Notes: generated by a model not told the origin, from the letters alone. A stretch of 40,015 nt of DNA from an uncultured Oscillospiraceae bacterium (GCA_902490585.1 CABUEI010000018.1:1-40015); one strand, 5' to 3'; shown: positions 15,603-24,680, counted from the stretch's first letter. Numbers and translations are program-made.

Positions 15603-16508
15603 TCACTTCATTATCAGCACTTCGCATTCAAGCATTACGCCTGTCTGCTCTTTGACTTTTTGCTTTACTATATCGACAACGCCCATTACATCGTCAAATG
15701 TCGCATTGTCCTTGTTTATTACAAAACCGCTGTGCTTGGTGCTGACCTCAGCTCCTCCGCAAGCAGTGCCCTTCAGTCCGCAGACTTCGATAAGCCTTGC
15801 GGCAAAGTCACCCTCGGGACGCTTGAATGTACTGCCTGCACTGGGGTATTCAAGCGGTTGCTTATCCTTACGGCGTTCCATAAGTGTATCCATGCGTTCT
15901 TTAATCTTGTCACGCTCGCCCTTTGCAAGCTTCATTCTGACAGAGGTTATGCAAAGATTACGTTCTGAGAAAAAGCTGTGTCTGTAGGAAAGCTCCATTT
16001 TTTCAAGCGGAATTTCCCTGATGTCGCCTTTCTCGGTTATATAGCGGCATGACACAACGACATCTTTCATCTCTCCGCCGTATGCACCTGCATTCATGAA
16101 TATAGCACCGCCGACAGAACCCGGTATACCGTATGCAAATTCAAGTCCGGTAAGCTCGTTTTCAAGAGCCACCGTACAGACTGCCGCAAGAGATGCGCCT
16201 GCATTGCACTCTATATATTCGCCGTCTACACGCACCGAGCCGAAATCGCTTCCGATAAGCAATACGACTCCGTGCAATCCCTCATCGGAAACAAGAATAT
16301 TGCTTCCTCTGCCGACAATGTAATACTTTATATCATTCTCACGGCACTGCTTTATAAGTTCACACAGCAGTGCTTCGCAATTTATCTTTATCATCACGTC
16401 ACACGGTCCGCCGATACGGAACGAGGTGTGAGCTTTCATAGGTTCATTTTTCAGCACGACTGCGCCGTATTTTCCGGCAGTCTGCTCCAATATGCTGTAA
16501 TCGTTCAA
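15603..16508 (-). CDS. murB: UDP-N-acetylenolpyruvoylglucosamine reductase
   Basis: Reduces UDP-GlcNAc-enolpyruvate to UDP-MurNAc with NADPH and FAD, the second committed step of peptidoglycan synthesis. The 301 residues show a type II MurB: FAD-binding region with HTSFRIGGPCDV and VGRGSNILVSD, YGIPGSVGGAIFMNAGAYGGE, RYITEKG, YRHSFF and the C-terminal PSAGSTFKRPEG with the catalytic Ser, then GFVINKDNAT. The start is TTG at 16508, supported by AAGGAG six bases upstream; the ATG at 16513 is out of frame. Its place before rapZ is common in clostridia. Confidence 0.95.
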   Translation of the reverse strand: MNDYSILEQTAGKYGAVVLKNEPMKAHTSFRIGGPCDVMIKINCEALLCELIKQCRENDIKYYIVGRGSNILVSDEGLHGVVLLIGSDFGSVRVDGEYIECNAGASLAAVCTVALENELTGLEFAYGIPGSVGGAIFMNAGAYGGEMKDVVVSCRYITEKGDIREIPLEKMELSYRHSFFSERNLCITSVRMKLAKGERDKIKERMDTLMERRKDKQPLEYPSAGSTFKRPEGDFAARLIEVCGLKGTACGGAEVSTKHSGFVINKDNATFDDVMGVVDIVKQKVKEQTGVMLECEVLIMK

Positions 16509-16574
16509 AGCATACTCCTTGTAAATTTATTTTTTTGCGGTAATCCGCCAAATAAACTTCCCCGGTTATGAGCC

Positions 16575-17528
16575 TTAGTCTTTAAGTCTGTAGAGGTTTG
16601 CCGCTCCGACAATTCCTGCATCGTTACCGAGCTTACAGATACCGAGAACAGTCGAACGTTCGGGATTTATGCAATAGCTCTCACGCTTGATATACTCTTC
16701 GAGCGGTTTTGTGAGGTAGTCGCCCTCCTTGCAGATACCGCCGCCGATAAGTAACATTTCGGGCTGGAATGTGTTTACAACGTTTGTAAGTCCGCATCCG
16801 AGATAATTCAGGTACTCGTCAACTACAGCCTTACCGCTCTTGTCGCCTGCTCTCATAGCGTCGAATGCGGTCTTGCCGTCAACCTTGTCAAGACTGCCTG
16901 CTATGCTCCACATCTTGCTGTCCTTATCTTCTTCCATAGCCTTCTTTGTAGCTGTTATCAGTGCGGTAGCCGAGCTGTAAGCTTCAAAACAGCCCTTTCT
17001 GCCGCAGTTGCACTGTCTGCCGTTGTATTCAATTACAACATGGCCGAGTTCCGCACCGCAGAAGTTGAAGCCTGTGTAAATTCTTCCGCCGATGATGATA
17101 CCGCCGCCGACACCTGTGCCAAGCGTAATTACAACAACGTCCTTGTAACCCTTTGCCGCACCGCCGAGAACCTCGCCGTATGCCGCAACGTTAGCATCGT
17201 TTTCAACATATATATCAGTACCCAGACGTTCCTTTAAAAGTCCGCCGAGATCGGTATTGTTAAATCCCAGATTGCAGGAATAAAGCACCACACCCGTGTT
17301 TCTGTCGGCTACTCCGGGTGTTCCGATACCGATACTGTTTATGTCCTTTACGCTTATTCTCGCTTCCTTGCAGGCAAGCTCAACGCCCTTTGCTATGCTG
17401 TCTGCTATTTCTTCGGCAGGGCGGGGTAAATCAGTCTTTATGTTTGATTTGCCTACGATTTTGAAATCGTCGTTTACTACTCCGACCTTTATGTTTGTTC
17501 CGCCGAGGTCAATTCCTATGTTGTACAT
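16575..17528 (-). CDS. glcK: ROK-family glucokinase
   Basis: Phosphorylates glucose at C6 using ATP. The 317-residue sequence begins with the phosphate-binding GIDLGGTNIKVGVV, contains the substrate-binding ENDANVAAYGE, TLGTGVGGGIIIGG, ELGHVVIEYNGRQCNCGRKGCFEAYSS (His plus the Cys cluster that binds structural zinc in ROK kinases) and ends with LLIGGGICKEGD. No N-terminal HTH is present, so it is a kinase and not a ROK repressor. It sits between the PHP phosphatase gene and murB. Exact sugar specificity is inferred from family; glucose is most likely. Confidence 0.9.
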   Translation of the reverse strand: MYNIGIDLGGTNIKVGVVNDDFKIVGKSNIKTDLPRPAEEIADSIAKGVELACKEARISVKDINSIGIGTPGVADRNTGVVLYSCNLGFNNTDLGGLLKERLGTDIYVENDANVAAYGEVLGGAAKGYKDVVVITLGTGVGGGIIIGGRIYTGFNFCGAELGHVVIEYNGRQCNCGRKGCFEAYSSATALITATKKAMEEDKDSKMWSIAGSLDKVDGKTAFDAMRAGDKSGKAVVDEYLNYLGCGLTNVVNTFQPEMLLIGGGICKEGDYLTKPLEEYIKRESYCINPERSTVLGICKLGNDAGIVGAANLYRLKD

Positions 17529-17590
17529 TATGTTATATTTCCTTCCGGTATTTAATATATTCTTTATTTTTTTGCTTATTCGCCGTGATA

Positions 17591-18334
17591 TCAGTCTTCG
17601 TCCGGCTCGATTTCAGCGTTTGTCTTTATTCCCTTGATTTTAAGGAAATTTTCAAAGCGTTCAAGATCAGCGTTGACGATCAGCTCTTCGGGGAAATTAA
17701 TATCCTTTAAAAGTGCTTCTGCCTTTTTGAACGCACCGATCTTATCGCAGAAATGAGCATCTGAATCAACGATAACATAGCAACCGTTTTTTGCACAGGT
17801 CGGCAGTATGATATCATGCAGACGCTGTACCGAGGTCTGACTCCTGAAACGGCTTACGTTGAACTCCATGCAAACGTTCTTTTCCTTGCACGCCTTTGTG
17901 ACTGCATCGTAATCATACGGATAATCGGCTGACTCGGTATGTCCGAGGACGCACACTTTCGGGTTATCCATAACCTTTATATATGCGTTTGTATGTTGCT
18001 CCGCAGTTCCGGGCACAATGCACGGATTGTGCATTGAAGCGTTTATCCACTCAACGTTGTAATAAATATCATCGTTTATATCAAGCTCGCCGTTATAGCC
18101 GGTAAGGTTTGCTTCCACACCCTTTATTATACGGACTCCCGACAGAAAATGAGGAATAACGCTCATATTGCAGAAGTGCCATATATGCGGCGAATCCTCC
18201 ATATTTATGCAATGATCGGTCATGCCGAGATAGCTCAGTCCTGCCTTTGCGGCTGAAGCGGCGTTCTCGCTTATAGTCGAGTATGCGTGATCCGATGCCA
18301 ACGTATGAGTGTGCATATCAGCAACGAATTTCAT
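17591..18334 (-). CDS. PHP-domain phosphatase (YcdX-type)
   Basis: A 247-residue metal-dependent phosphoesterase of the PHP superfamily. The start MKFVADMHTHTLASDHAYST carries the HxH metal site and a third His; GMTDHCINM, GVEAN, NASMHNP, LGHTESADY and DSDAHFCDKIG provide the other metal ligands. This kind of protein is found next to murB and rapZ in many clostridia, but its substrate is not settled; small phosphorylated metabolites are likely. The gene is followed after about 60 bp by glcK and preceded by the hairpin repeat copy B. Confidence 0.88.
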   Translation of the reverse strand: MKFVADMHTHTLASDHAYSTISENAASAAKAGLSYLGMTDHCINMEDSPHIWHFCNMSVIPHFLSGVRIIKGVEANLTGYNGELDINDDIYYNVEWINASMHNPCIVPGTAEQHTNAYIKVMDNPKVCVLGHTESADYPYDYDAVTKACKEKNVCMEFNVSRFRSQTSVQRLHDIILPTCAKNGCYVIVDSDAHFCDKIGAFKKAEALLKDINFPEELIVNADLERFENFLKIKGIKTNAEIEPDED

Positions 18335-18384
18335 TTAAGGTCATATCCTTTCTTTTGGTTGTTCTTACACTTTTTGTCTCTTTT

Positions 18385-18532
18385 AATTTCTGCTTGTAGA
18401 AAAGTCTGTTTTTATGAAATAGAGCAAATTCTTTATCCCTAACCCCAAACCCCTTCCCCTCGGGAAGGGGCTATATTACTGGGGCTACCGCCCCTAGTCC
18501 CTGTTGGGGGCTACGCCCCTCAGCCCCATTTT
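18385..18532 (-). repeat. Hairpin-rich intergenic repeat, copy B
   Basis: The 255-bp gap between hprK and the PHP gene contains CTTCCCCTCGGGAAGGGG, GGGGCTACCGCCCC and GGGGGCTACGCCCC hairpins after an AT-rich lead that matches copy A (ATGAAATAGAG, TTATCCCTA). Both copies lie in the same orientation relative to the surrounding minus-strand genes, between the stop of one gene and the start of the next. Confidence 0.7.
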
Positions 18533-18589
18533 CAGCAAATATTGAGACTTTTAGACTGCATACACCTTTTATTTGTCCGTGTTATCTCA

Positions 18590-19543
18590 TCAGCCCATGC
18601 TCTTTACAGTGTCACTGCTCTCCATATCAAGACCGAGGTTGTCAAGCAGTTCCTGAGCGGCATTGTAGCCCATCTTCTTCTGTCTGTTGTTCATTGCCGC
18701 AACTTCAAGGATAACGGCAAGGTTACGTCCGGGCTTTACGGGGATCGTAAGTGAGGGAACCTTTACGCCGAGGATAGAAACATAGTGGTTGTCAACACCC
18801 ATTCTGTCGTAAACCTTTTCGGGATTCCACAGTTCAAGCTCGACTACCATATCTATCTTCTCGCTTACCTTTACAGCACCCATACCGAAAAGCTGTCTTG
18901 CGTTGATGATACCGATACCTCTGAGTTCCATGAAGTGACGGATATTATCGGGCGAACTGCCGACGAGAGTGATATTTGACGCTTTTCTTATTTCAACGGC
19001 ATCGTCCGCTACCAGACGGTGACCACGCTTTACAAGCTCTATGGCGGTTTCGCTCTTACCTACGCCGCTTTCGCCGAGGATAAGCATACCTTCGCCGTAT
19101 ACTTCGATAAGAACGCCGTGACGGGTAATTCTGGGGGCAAGCTGAAGGCTTAAATATGCAACGAGCTTTGATGTAAATGTCGAGGTACTCTCTTCACTTC
19201 TTAAAAGCGGAATATCAAGCTCTTTTGCAAGCTCACGCATTTCGGGCATGATGTCCATTCCTCTTGAAACTACTACTGCGGCAGGCTGTTCGCTGAAGAA
19301 TTTCTTTATTCTCTGCGCTCTTATCTCTGCTCCGCACTGTTCAAGATATGCGGTTTCAGCCTTGCCTATTATCTGTATTCTACCCTTGTCGAAATATTCA
19401 TAAAATCCTGCGAGCTGAAGTCCGGGACGGTTTACGTCGATATTTGAGATGAATATCTTTGCAGGGTCCTGCGGTGTGTGAATAACTTCGAGCTTGCACT
19501 CATCAATTATTGCCTGTAACGATACGGTAAATTCCTGTGCCAT
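18590..19543 (-). CDS. hprK: HPr kinase/phosphorylase
   Basis: Phosphorylates HPr of the sugar phosphotransferase system on Ser46 and reverses this, the sensor step of CcpA-dependent carbon catabolite repression. The 317 residues have the N-terminal HprK domain (FYEYFDKGRIQIIGKAE) and the C-terminal kinase domain with Walker A GESGVGKSETAIELVKRGHR, LVADDAVEI, ELRGIGIINARQLFG and the C-terminal PVKPGRNLAVILEVAAMNNR signature. The ATG at 19543 is chosen because AGAGGAAC precedes it and a promoter lies at 19602-19630; a frame extending upstream has no support. Confidence 0.95.
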   Translation of the reverse strand: MAQEFTVSLQAIIDECKLEVIHTPQDPAKIFISNIDVNRPGLQLAGFYEYFDKGRIQIIGKAETAYLEQCGAEIRAQRIKKFFSEQPAAVVVSRGMDIMPEMRELAKELDIPLLRSEESTSTFTSKLVAYLSLQLAPRITRHGVLIEVYGEGMLILGESGVGKSETAIELVKRGHRLVADDAVEIRKASNITLVGSSPDNIRHFMELRGIGIINARQLFGMGAVKVSEKIDMVVELELWNPEKVYDRMGVDNHYVSILGVKVPSLTIPVKPGRNLAVILEVAAMNNRQKKMGYNAAQELLDNLGLDMESSDTVKSMG

Positions 19544-19601
19544 ACTGTTCCTCTTTCTGTTTGATGTTGTATTCCCCGGGCATATCTGCCCTATCTTAAT
19601 A

Positions 19602-19630
19602 ATTATACTACATCGGCGGGAGTAATGCAA
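19602..19630 (-). promoter_or_regulatory. SigA-type promoter of hprK
   Basis: On the minus strand TTGCAT (19625-19630) and TATAAT (19602-19607) are 17 bp apart. A small GGGCA/TGCCC hairpin lies in the leader between it and the start codon. Confidence 0.7.
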
Positions 19631-19670
19631 GAGAGAATTGCGGATAAGCATGAACCGATGATATCGGCGT

Positions 19671-19706
19671 AAAAATCGGGGAGCGACAGGTCTTTCTGCC
19701 GCTCCC
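19671..19706 (-). terminator. Terminator after the D-2-hydroxyacid dehydrogenase gene
   Basis: GGGAGCGACAG (19679-19689) pairs with CTGCCGCTCCC (19696-19706) with one mismatch. Reading the minus strand it is followed by a five-base T run. Confidence 0.75.
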
Positions 19707-19711
19707 TTGTG

Positions 19712-20707
19712 CTATTTGTTTATCTTCACTTCGTTCACAAGCTCTTTACCGCCGAAGAAATCATCAAGATTTTCAAGAGTTGTCACGGCTATATTACGCA
19801 GTGCCTCACGGGTGAGAAAAGCCTGGTGAGAGGTCAGAAGCACATTCGGTCGTGAAATGAGGAGTGCAAGAACATCGTCCTTTATAATCGTATCGGACAT
19901 ATCTTCAAAGAAGAAATCGCCCTCTTCTTCGTATACGTCAAGTCCTGCGCCTCTTATCGTGCCGTTGTTCAGTGCGTCAAGCAGTGCGGTGCTGTCTATA
20001 AGCGCACCCCTGGAGGTATTGATAATGAAAACATCCTTTTTCATCTTGGAAAACGCTTTGCTGTCAAGCATACGTCGGTTCTTATCGGTCAGCGGACAGT
20101 GCAGTGAAATAACATCGCTCCCGGCGTACAGCGTGTCAAGGTCGGTATAGGTGAAATCCGCATCTTTCACGGGGTAGGGGTCGTAAGCCAAGACATTCAT
20201 ACCGAAGCCGTGGCAGATATCTATAAAAGCTCTGCCTATCTTACCTGTACCGATAACTCCTGCGGTCTTGCCGTGAAGGTCAAAACCCGTGAAGCCCGCA
20301 ATGTTGAAATTGAAGTCACGCACACGGATATACGCTCTGTGTATCTTACGGTTCAGCGACAGAAGAAGTGCCATTGCGTGCTCGGCTACGGCATAGGGTG
20401 AATATACCGGCACACGCACAACGGTGATTTTGCCGTTTGCCGCTTTCAGATCTATATTGCTGTAACCTGCACTTCTCATTGCTATTATCTTTGTTCCGCC
20501 GTCGCAGAGGGTATCAATTGTGGCTTTGTCGATACTGTCATTTACAAAGGCACAGACAGCGTCACAGCCTTTTGCCATGACGGCGGTGCGGTAGTTGAGC
20601 TTTGATTCGATGTAGATTATTTCGTATTTGTTTTCCGCTTTGTCATTCACGCTGTCGAACGAAGCTTTATCGTAGGATTTCGTATCAAAAAATGCAATCT
20701 TTTTCAT
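19712..20707 (-). CDS. D-2-hydroxyacid dehydrogenase, probably D-lactate dehydrogenase
   Basis: A 331-residue NAD-dependent enzyme interconverting a 2-keto acid (probably pyruvate) and the D-hydroxy acid. The catalytic domain surrounds a Rossmann domain: IAMRSAGYSNIDL (substrate region), PVYSPYAVAEHAMALLLSL, KTAGVIGTGKIGRAF (NAD loop), ISLHCPLTDKNRRML, FIINTSRGALID with the catalytic Arg, LDVYEEEGDFFFED with the Glu, and TSHQAFLTREAL with the catalytic His. The Tyr-rich and FFFED features favour the D-LDH subgroup. It follows the rubrerythrin stop by only 3 bp, so both are probably one operon for reoxidation and oxygen or peroxide defence in an anaerobe. Confidence 0.85.
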   Translation of the reverse strand: MKKIAFFDTKSYDKASFDSVNDKAENKYEIIYIESKLNYRTAVMAKGCDAVCAFVNDSIDKATIDTLCDGGTKIIAMRSAGYSNIDLKAANGKITVVRVPVYSPYAVAEHAMALLLSLNRKIHRAYIRVRDFNFNIAGFTGFDLHGKTAGVIGTGKIGRAFIDICHGFGMNVLAYDPYPVKDADFTYTDLDTLYAGSDVISLHCPLTDKNRRMLDSKAFSKMKKDVFIINTSRGALIDSTALLDALNNGTIRGAGLDVYEEEGDFFFEDMSDTIIKDDVLALLISRPNVLLTSHQAFLTREALRNIAVTTLENLDDFFGGKELVNEVKINK

Positions 20708-20710
20708 AGG

Positions 20711-21253
20711 CTATGATAAAATACTGTCGTCCTTTCGCTGAAAATATCCCTGCGGTTTTCTGCACACGGGACAATATTCGGGAGGTGTGTTACCGCAGTG
20801 GATATAGCCACAGTTTCTGCACAGCCATACTGTTTCTCCGCCTGAGGTGCGTATACTGCCGTCCGACAACTTCTTTGCAAACAGATTGAACCTGCTTTCA
20901 TGGCTTTTCTCTATCGCACCGACCTGTTCAAACAAATCGGCAATGTTGTCAAGTCCCTCCTGTCTTGCGGTTTCGGCGTACTCCTTATACATCTGCGTCC
21001 ACTCGTAATTTTCGCCGTGTGCCGCTCTTTCAAGGGCTTCGGCGGTTTTTGGGATACCTCCGAAAATAAGTCCGAACCAGATCTCTGCGTGCGCCCTTTC
21101 GTTTTTGGCTGTGGTGCGGAACACCTGCGATATCTCTTCGTCGCCGTCCTTTTCTGCCTTGTCGGCATATATTTCGTAACGTACCATTGCCGCCGACTCG
21201 TTTGCAAAGGCGGTTTTCAGGTTTTCAAGTGTTTTCGATTCCGATAACTGCAT
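20711..21253 (-). CDS. rbr: Rubrerythrin
   Basis: A 180-residue non-haem iron protein that reduces hydrogen peroxide in anaerobes. The N-terminal ferritin-like four-helix part supplies the diiron ligands (ANESAAMVRYEIYA, KNERAHAEIWF, GAIEKSHESRF), and the C-terminal rubredoxin-like part carries the iron Cys pairs (LCRNCGYIHCG and CPVCRKPQ). An AAAGGAG site precedes the ATG. The gene leads a two-gene unit with the dehydrogenase 3 bp downstream. Confidence 0.93.
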   Translation of the reverse strand: MQLSESKTLENLKTAFANESAAMVRYEIYADKAEKDGDEEISQVFRTTAKNERAHAEIWFGLIFGGIPKTAEALERAAHGENYEWTQMYKEYAETARQEGLDNIADLFEQVGAIEKSHESRFNLFAKKLSDGSIRTSGGETVWLCRNCGYIHCGNTPPEYCPVCRKPQGYFQRKDDSILS

Positions 21254-21340
21254 AAAAAATCTCCTTTCTGTCAGTTAACATTATTGTAACCGAAGAAAAG
21301 GAGAATATGCGATATTCTGTAAGCAGTCCGTTTTTACGGA

Positions 21341-21973
21341 TCACGCTTTTTTGCTTTTAAGTGAAAATTTCGGCTCTGTGCCTTTGATAAGACGCTTGAT
21401 ATTTTCTTTATGACGCCATGTCATAAGAGCTACAGAGAGAATACACAATATCAGCACAGGGACAGGTGCACCGAATATTGCAAGTGTTATCGGGCAGGAA
21501 ATGCCTGCAATTATAACCGACAGCGACATGAACTTCACCGTAAAGAGAAGTATCATCATTATCGCCATTGCAATAAGTGCGGTTCTCCAGTCGATAAGCC
21601 AGATCGAGCCTACCGCAACAAGAAACGCCTTTCCGCCGCTGAATTTATACCATACGGGGAAGCAGTGTCCGAGCATTGCAAACAGTCCTGCATAAGCCGC
21701 ACCGAGCTGGAACGTTTCGCCTACAGCACCGAATGCAAATCCTGCCGCAAGGCACACTATAAAGGATTTCAGAATGTCAAGCAGGAATACAAACCACGCA
21801 TATTTTCCGCCGAAAACACGCTTGAAGTTTGTAAAACCGGGGTTCTTGCTTCCGAGCTCTCTTATATCATGATGGTATATCAGTTTTGACATTACGATTG
21901 CGGGATTCAGTCCGCATACAAGATACGGTACAATTGCCGCCAGAATAAATACGATTATCGTTTCAGGTTTCAT
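21341..21973 (-). CDS. plsY: Glycerol-3-phosphate acyltransferase PlsY
   Basis: A polytopic membrane enzyme of 210 residues that transfers the acyl group from acyl-phosphate to glycerol 3-phosphate, the first step of phospholipid synthesis. The first motif is present as ELGSKNPGFTNFKR (consensus GSGNPGATNxxR). The second is GHCFPVWYKFSGGKAFLVA, which keeps GHxFP and GGK but departs from the usual GGKGVAT. The divergence suggests a lineage-specific PlsY. The start lies 2 bp after the fakA stop without an obvious ribosome site, so coupled translation is likely. The FakA and FakB genes directly upstream make its substrate. Confidence 0.85.
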   Translation of the reverse strand: MKPETIIVFILAAIVPYLVCGLNPAIVMSKLIYHHDIRELGSKNPGFTNFKRVFGGKYAWFVFLLDILKSFIVCLAAGFAFGAVGETFQLGAAYAGLFAMLGHCFPVWYKFSGGKAFLVAVGSIWLIDWRTALIAMAIMMILLFTVKFMSLSVIIAGISCPITLAIFGAPVPVLILCILSVALMTWRHKENIKRLIKGTEPKFSLKSKKA

Positions 21974-21975
21974 AA

Positions 21976-23658
21976 TTATTGCAGGATAAGCATAAGGTCG
22001 TATACTTCCTGTCCTCCGTCTATAGTGTAAACTTCCATCATGGGATATTCGGCAGACATACGGGCGGTAAATTCTTCACGCTCGCTGTCGTTCATTTCCT
22101 TGCCGAATACTGCTATAAGAAATTCGTGGCTTTTTGCGTTCAGCTTTTCAAGCAGTAACATTGCGGTGTCAATCTTGTTGCCGTCGGACGCAAGCATTTT
22201 CTTGTCGGTAAAGCCTATGTAGGAATCCTTGTCTATGCTTACTCCGTCTATATCCGCATCACGCACGGAATGAGTAATCATACCCGTGATCACGCCCTGC
22301 ATAGCGTCTTCAAGTTCACCTGCGATAGCGTCAGTGTCGCCGCTGTCATAAGATAACATTGTCAGTGCCGCATAGCCCTCGCCTATGTTATGGCTGGGCA
22401 CTACACGCACATCGCTGTCCTTGTAAAGCTCTGCCGCCTGCTTTGCCGCCATTATTATATTGCTGTTGTTTGGCAGTACGAAAATCGTCTTTGCATTTAC
22501 CTTGTCAAATGCGGATATGAAGTCCTCGGTTGACGGGTTGTTGGTCTGTCCGCCGTAGATAACATAATCGGCACCGAGTTCTGTAAACGTCTGCTTTATG
22601 CCCTCGCCCGACGCTGTGGTAACAAGTGCATAAGGCTTTTTCTCAGCTTTTTTACTCTCGTCACGCTTTTCGTCAAAGCGGTTGCTTATAACCGTTTCAT
22701 TGTGCTGGAGAGTCATGTTCTCAATCTTGAGCGTCAGGAACTCGCCGTACTGCTGGCAGTAGTCAAGCACTGTACCGGGTGTCATTGTGTGAACGTGAAC
22801 CTTTACGACAGTACCGCTGATAAACGCTACTATTGAGTCGCCGACTGTTTCAAGATATGCTTTCAGCTTATCAAGGTCGAAATTTTTGACATCCGTCTTG
22901 CAGGTCTGGAGCTGTAAAAGAAACTCTGTGCAATAGCCGAACTTCATCACGCTGTTTTCGTCAAAGCCGTTTGTATTGATCGGCTTTACATTATTGTCAA
23001 CCGCATGGTTATCATCAGGAGAAACCGATGATACAAATTCTTCTCCGTTTGCCGCTTTTATTGCGCCGTCGGCTATGTAATAAAGTCCTGCGCCGCCGCT
23101 GTCGATAACGCCTGCTTCTTTAAGAACGTCAAGAAGTTCGGGTGTACGTCTGAGCGATGCGTTCATCTCGTTGATGTAGTCGTTTGCAAAACTTGTGAAT
23201 GTGCTGTCCGCATTGATTCGGCTTGCCGCATAATCCGCCGCTTCTCTTGCAACGGTAAGAATAGTGCCCTCCGTTGGTTTGTTAACTGCGGCGTAAGCAC
23301 TTTCAACACCTGATTTCAGTGCATTTGCAAGCTCTTCAAGGTTTGCGCTTTCAATTCCCTCAAAGCCTTTGGCAATACCTGCGAAGAACTGAGAAAGAAT
23401 AACTCCCGAATTTCCTCTTGCGCTCATCAGCATACCGTCTGCCAGCATTCTCGATGCCTTGTCAAGAGTAAGTCCGTCATGGATATCAAGACGGCTGAGT
23501 CCGCCGCCTATTGTCCTTGACATATTCTCACCCGTGTCACCGTCGGGAATCGGGAACACATTGAGGTCGTTTACTATACTTGCATTGGCACGGAGATTAG
23601 CCGCACCGCCGCTCACCATTTTTATGAATGTCTGCCCGTCAATCGTCTTTGTCTGCAT
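21976..23658 (-). CDS. fakA: Fatty acid kinase catalytic subunit FakA (DAK2-type)
   Basis: Phosphorylates a fatty acid held by FakB to acyl-phosphate with ATP. The 560 residues are the standard YloV/FakA size: N-terminal DhaL/DAK2 domain with NVFPIPDGDTGENMS and its Mg-ATP aspartates, ARGNSGVILSQFF and DSGGAGLYYI; a middle FakA-specific domain (KFGYCTEFLLQ, VKVHVHTMTPG); and a DegV-like C-terminal part (YVIYGGQTNNPST, FVLPNNSNI, VPSHNIGEGYAAL). It lies between fakB (4 bp upstream) and plsY (2 bp downstream). The GAGGG site overlaps the end of fakB. Confidence 0.93.
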   Translation of the reverse strand: MQTKTIDGQTFIKMVSGGAANLRANASIVNDLNVFPIPDGDTGENMSRTIGGGLSRLDIHDGLTLDKASRMLADGMLMSARGNSGVILSQFFAGIAKGFEGIESANLEELANALKSGVESAYAAVNKPTEGTILTVAREAADYAASRINADSTFTSFANDYINEMNASLRRTPELLDVLKEAGVIDSGGAGLYYIADGAIKAANGEEFVSSVSPDDNHAVDNNVKPINTNGFDENSVMKFGYCTEFLLQLQTCKTDVKNFDLDKLKAYLETVGDSIVAFISGTVVKVHVHTMTPGTVLDYCQQYGEFLTLKIENMTLQHNETVISNRFDEKRDESKKAEKKPYALVTTASGEGIKQTFTELGADYVIYGGQTNNPSTEDFISAFDKVNAKTIFVLPNNSNIIMAAKQAAELYKDSDVRVVPSHNIGEGYAALTMLSYDSGDTDAIAGELEDAMQGVITGMITHSVRDADIDGVSIDKDSYIGFTDKKMLASDGNKIDTAMLLLEKLNAKSHEFLIAVFGKEMNDSEREEFTARMSAEYPMMEVYTIDGGQEVYDLMLILQ

Positions 23659-23662
23659 TATA

Positions 23663-24547
23663 TCAGCCCTCGAAAGTTACTTCTTTTCCGAAACCGAATA
23701 CGCCGAGTGTATTAGGTCCTACAGATGCGCCGACGATAGGTCCGATATAGCCGACATATATTTCATCACAGGGGATTTCTTTCTTTACCATTTCTCTGAG
23801 CTGTTCTGCCTCTTCTGCACAGTCAGCGTGAGCTATGTAGATACGCTCCTGTTTTGTATCTCCGACAGCTTCTTTGAGAAGTGCTACTATCTCTGCAAGA
23901 GATGCGGCACGACCCTTTACCTTTTTGATAGGTGTGTTGTTGCCGTTGACATCGGAAATTATGATAGGCTTTACACCGAACAGATTACCGAAGAATGCGG
24001 AAGAAGCCTTAACTCTGCCTGCTCTTTTAAGGCAGTCAAGGCTGTGAACGGTAACGAACATATTTATCTGCTTGCGCTCTGCCGTTATTTTGTCTGCAAC
24101 TTCCTTTGCACTCATACCCTGCTTTGCATATTCAGATGCTCTTATTGCAAGCGCACCCTCTGCCATGCAGGAATTCTTTGAATCTATACAGTAGATCTCA
24201 GCATCGGGGTAATCTGCAAGAAGCTTCTTTGCGACAACCTCGCCTGTGTTTACCGAGCCTGAAAGCTTTAACGAACAGCCTATGTAAACTATATTGAAGC
24301 CCTCTGCAAGATACTTTGAAAATACCTTTTCAAATTCCTCGGCAGGCACCTGGTTTGTGAACACACGCTCGCCGTTACGCATTATGTCGTAAAGCTCCTT
24401 GGGTGTGTAATACTCAAAATCAAGGCTTGCCCACTGCTCTTTATCCTTGTATGTGGTCTGCATACGGGCGTAGTCAATATCATACTTTTCTCTTAAATCC
24501 TTACCGATATCCGCACAGGAATCGGTGATAATTTTTACAGGTCTCAT
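23663..24547 (-). CDS. fakB: DegV-family fatty-acid-binding protein FakB
   Basis: Binds a free fatty acid and presents it to FakA. The 294-residue sequence has the DegV fold signatures: IITDSCADIGKDL at the start, the binding-loop area QVPAEEFEKVF with VYIGCSLKLSGSVN, DSKNSCMAEGAL, a VHSLDCLKRAGRV segment, KPIIISDVNG and a C-terminal IGPIVGASVGPNTLGVFGFG. The ATG has a strong AAGGAGAGGA site. It is the first gene of the fakB-fakA-plsY unit, running from fatty acid capture to lysophosphatidate in one operon. Acyl-chain specificity cannot be read from sequence. Confidence 0.92.
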   Translation of the reverse strand: MRPVKIITDSCADIGKDLREKYDIDYARMQTTYKDKEQWASLDFEYYTPKELYDIMRNGERVFTNQVPAEEFEKVFSKYLAEGFNIVYIGCSLKLSGSVNTGEVVAKKLLADYPDAEIYCIDSKNSCMAEGALAIRASEYAKQGMSAKEVADKITAERKQINMFVTVHSLDCLKRAGRVKASSAFFGNLFGVKPIIISDVNGNNTPIKKVKGRAASLAEIVALLKEAVGDTKQERIYIAHADCAEEAEQLREMVKKEIPCDEIYVGYIGPIVGASVGPNTLGVFGFGKEVTFEG

Positions 24548-24680
24548 AAATTCCTCTCCTTATAAGTAAGGTTGAATTATTTTGATAAACGGGGTCGTGG
24601 GATTTATTCACGCTCACTTTCTAACATTAAATAACATTTTTATTAAATGAAATAAGCGTTAAATATTTATTACTCACCAC

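Noticed and set aside
15520..15987. Plus-strand open frame crossing the repeat and the end of murB
   Set aside because: It begins in the hairpin repeat and runs antisense to conserved MurB sequence.
16528..16555. GCGG/CCGC hairpin after glcK as a terminator
   Set aside because: Only four to five pairs and the T run is on the wrong side for glcK.
15365..18532. CRISPR array suggested by repeated GC-rich palindromes
   Set aside because: Only two copies 3 kb apart, no regular spacers and no cas genes.
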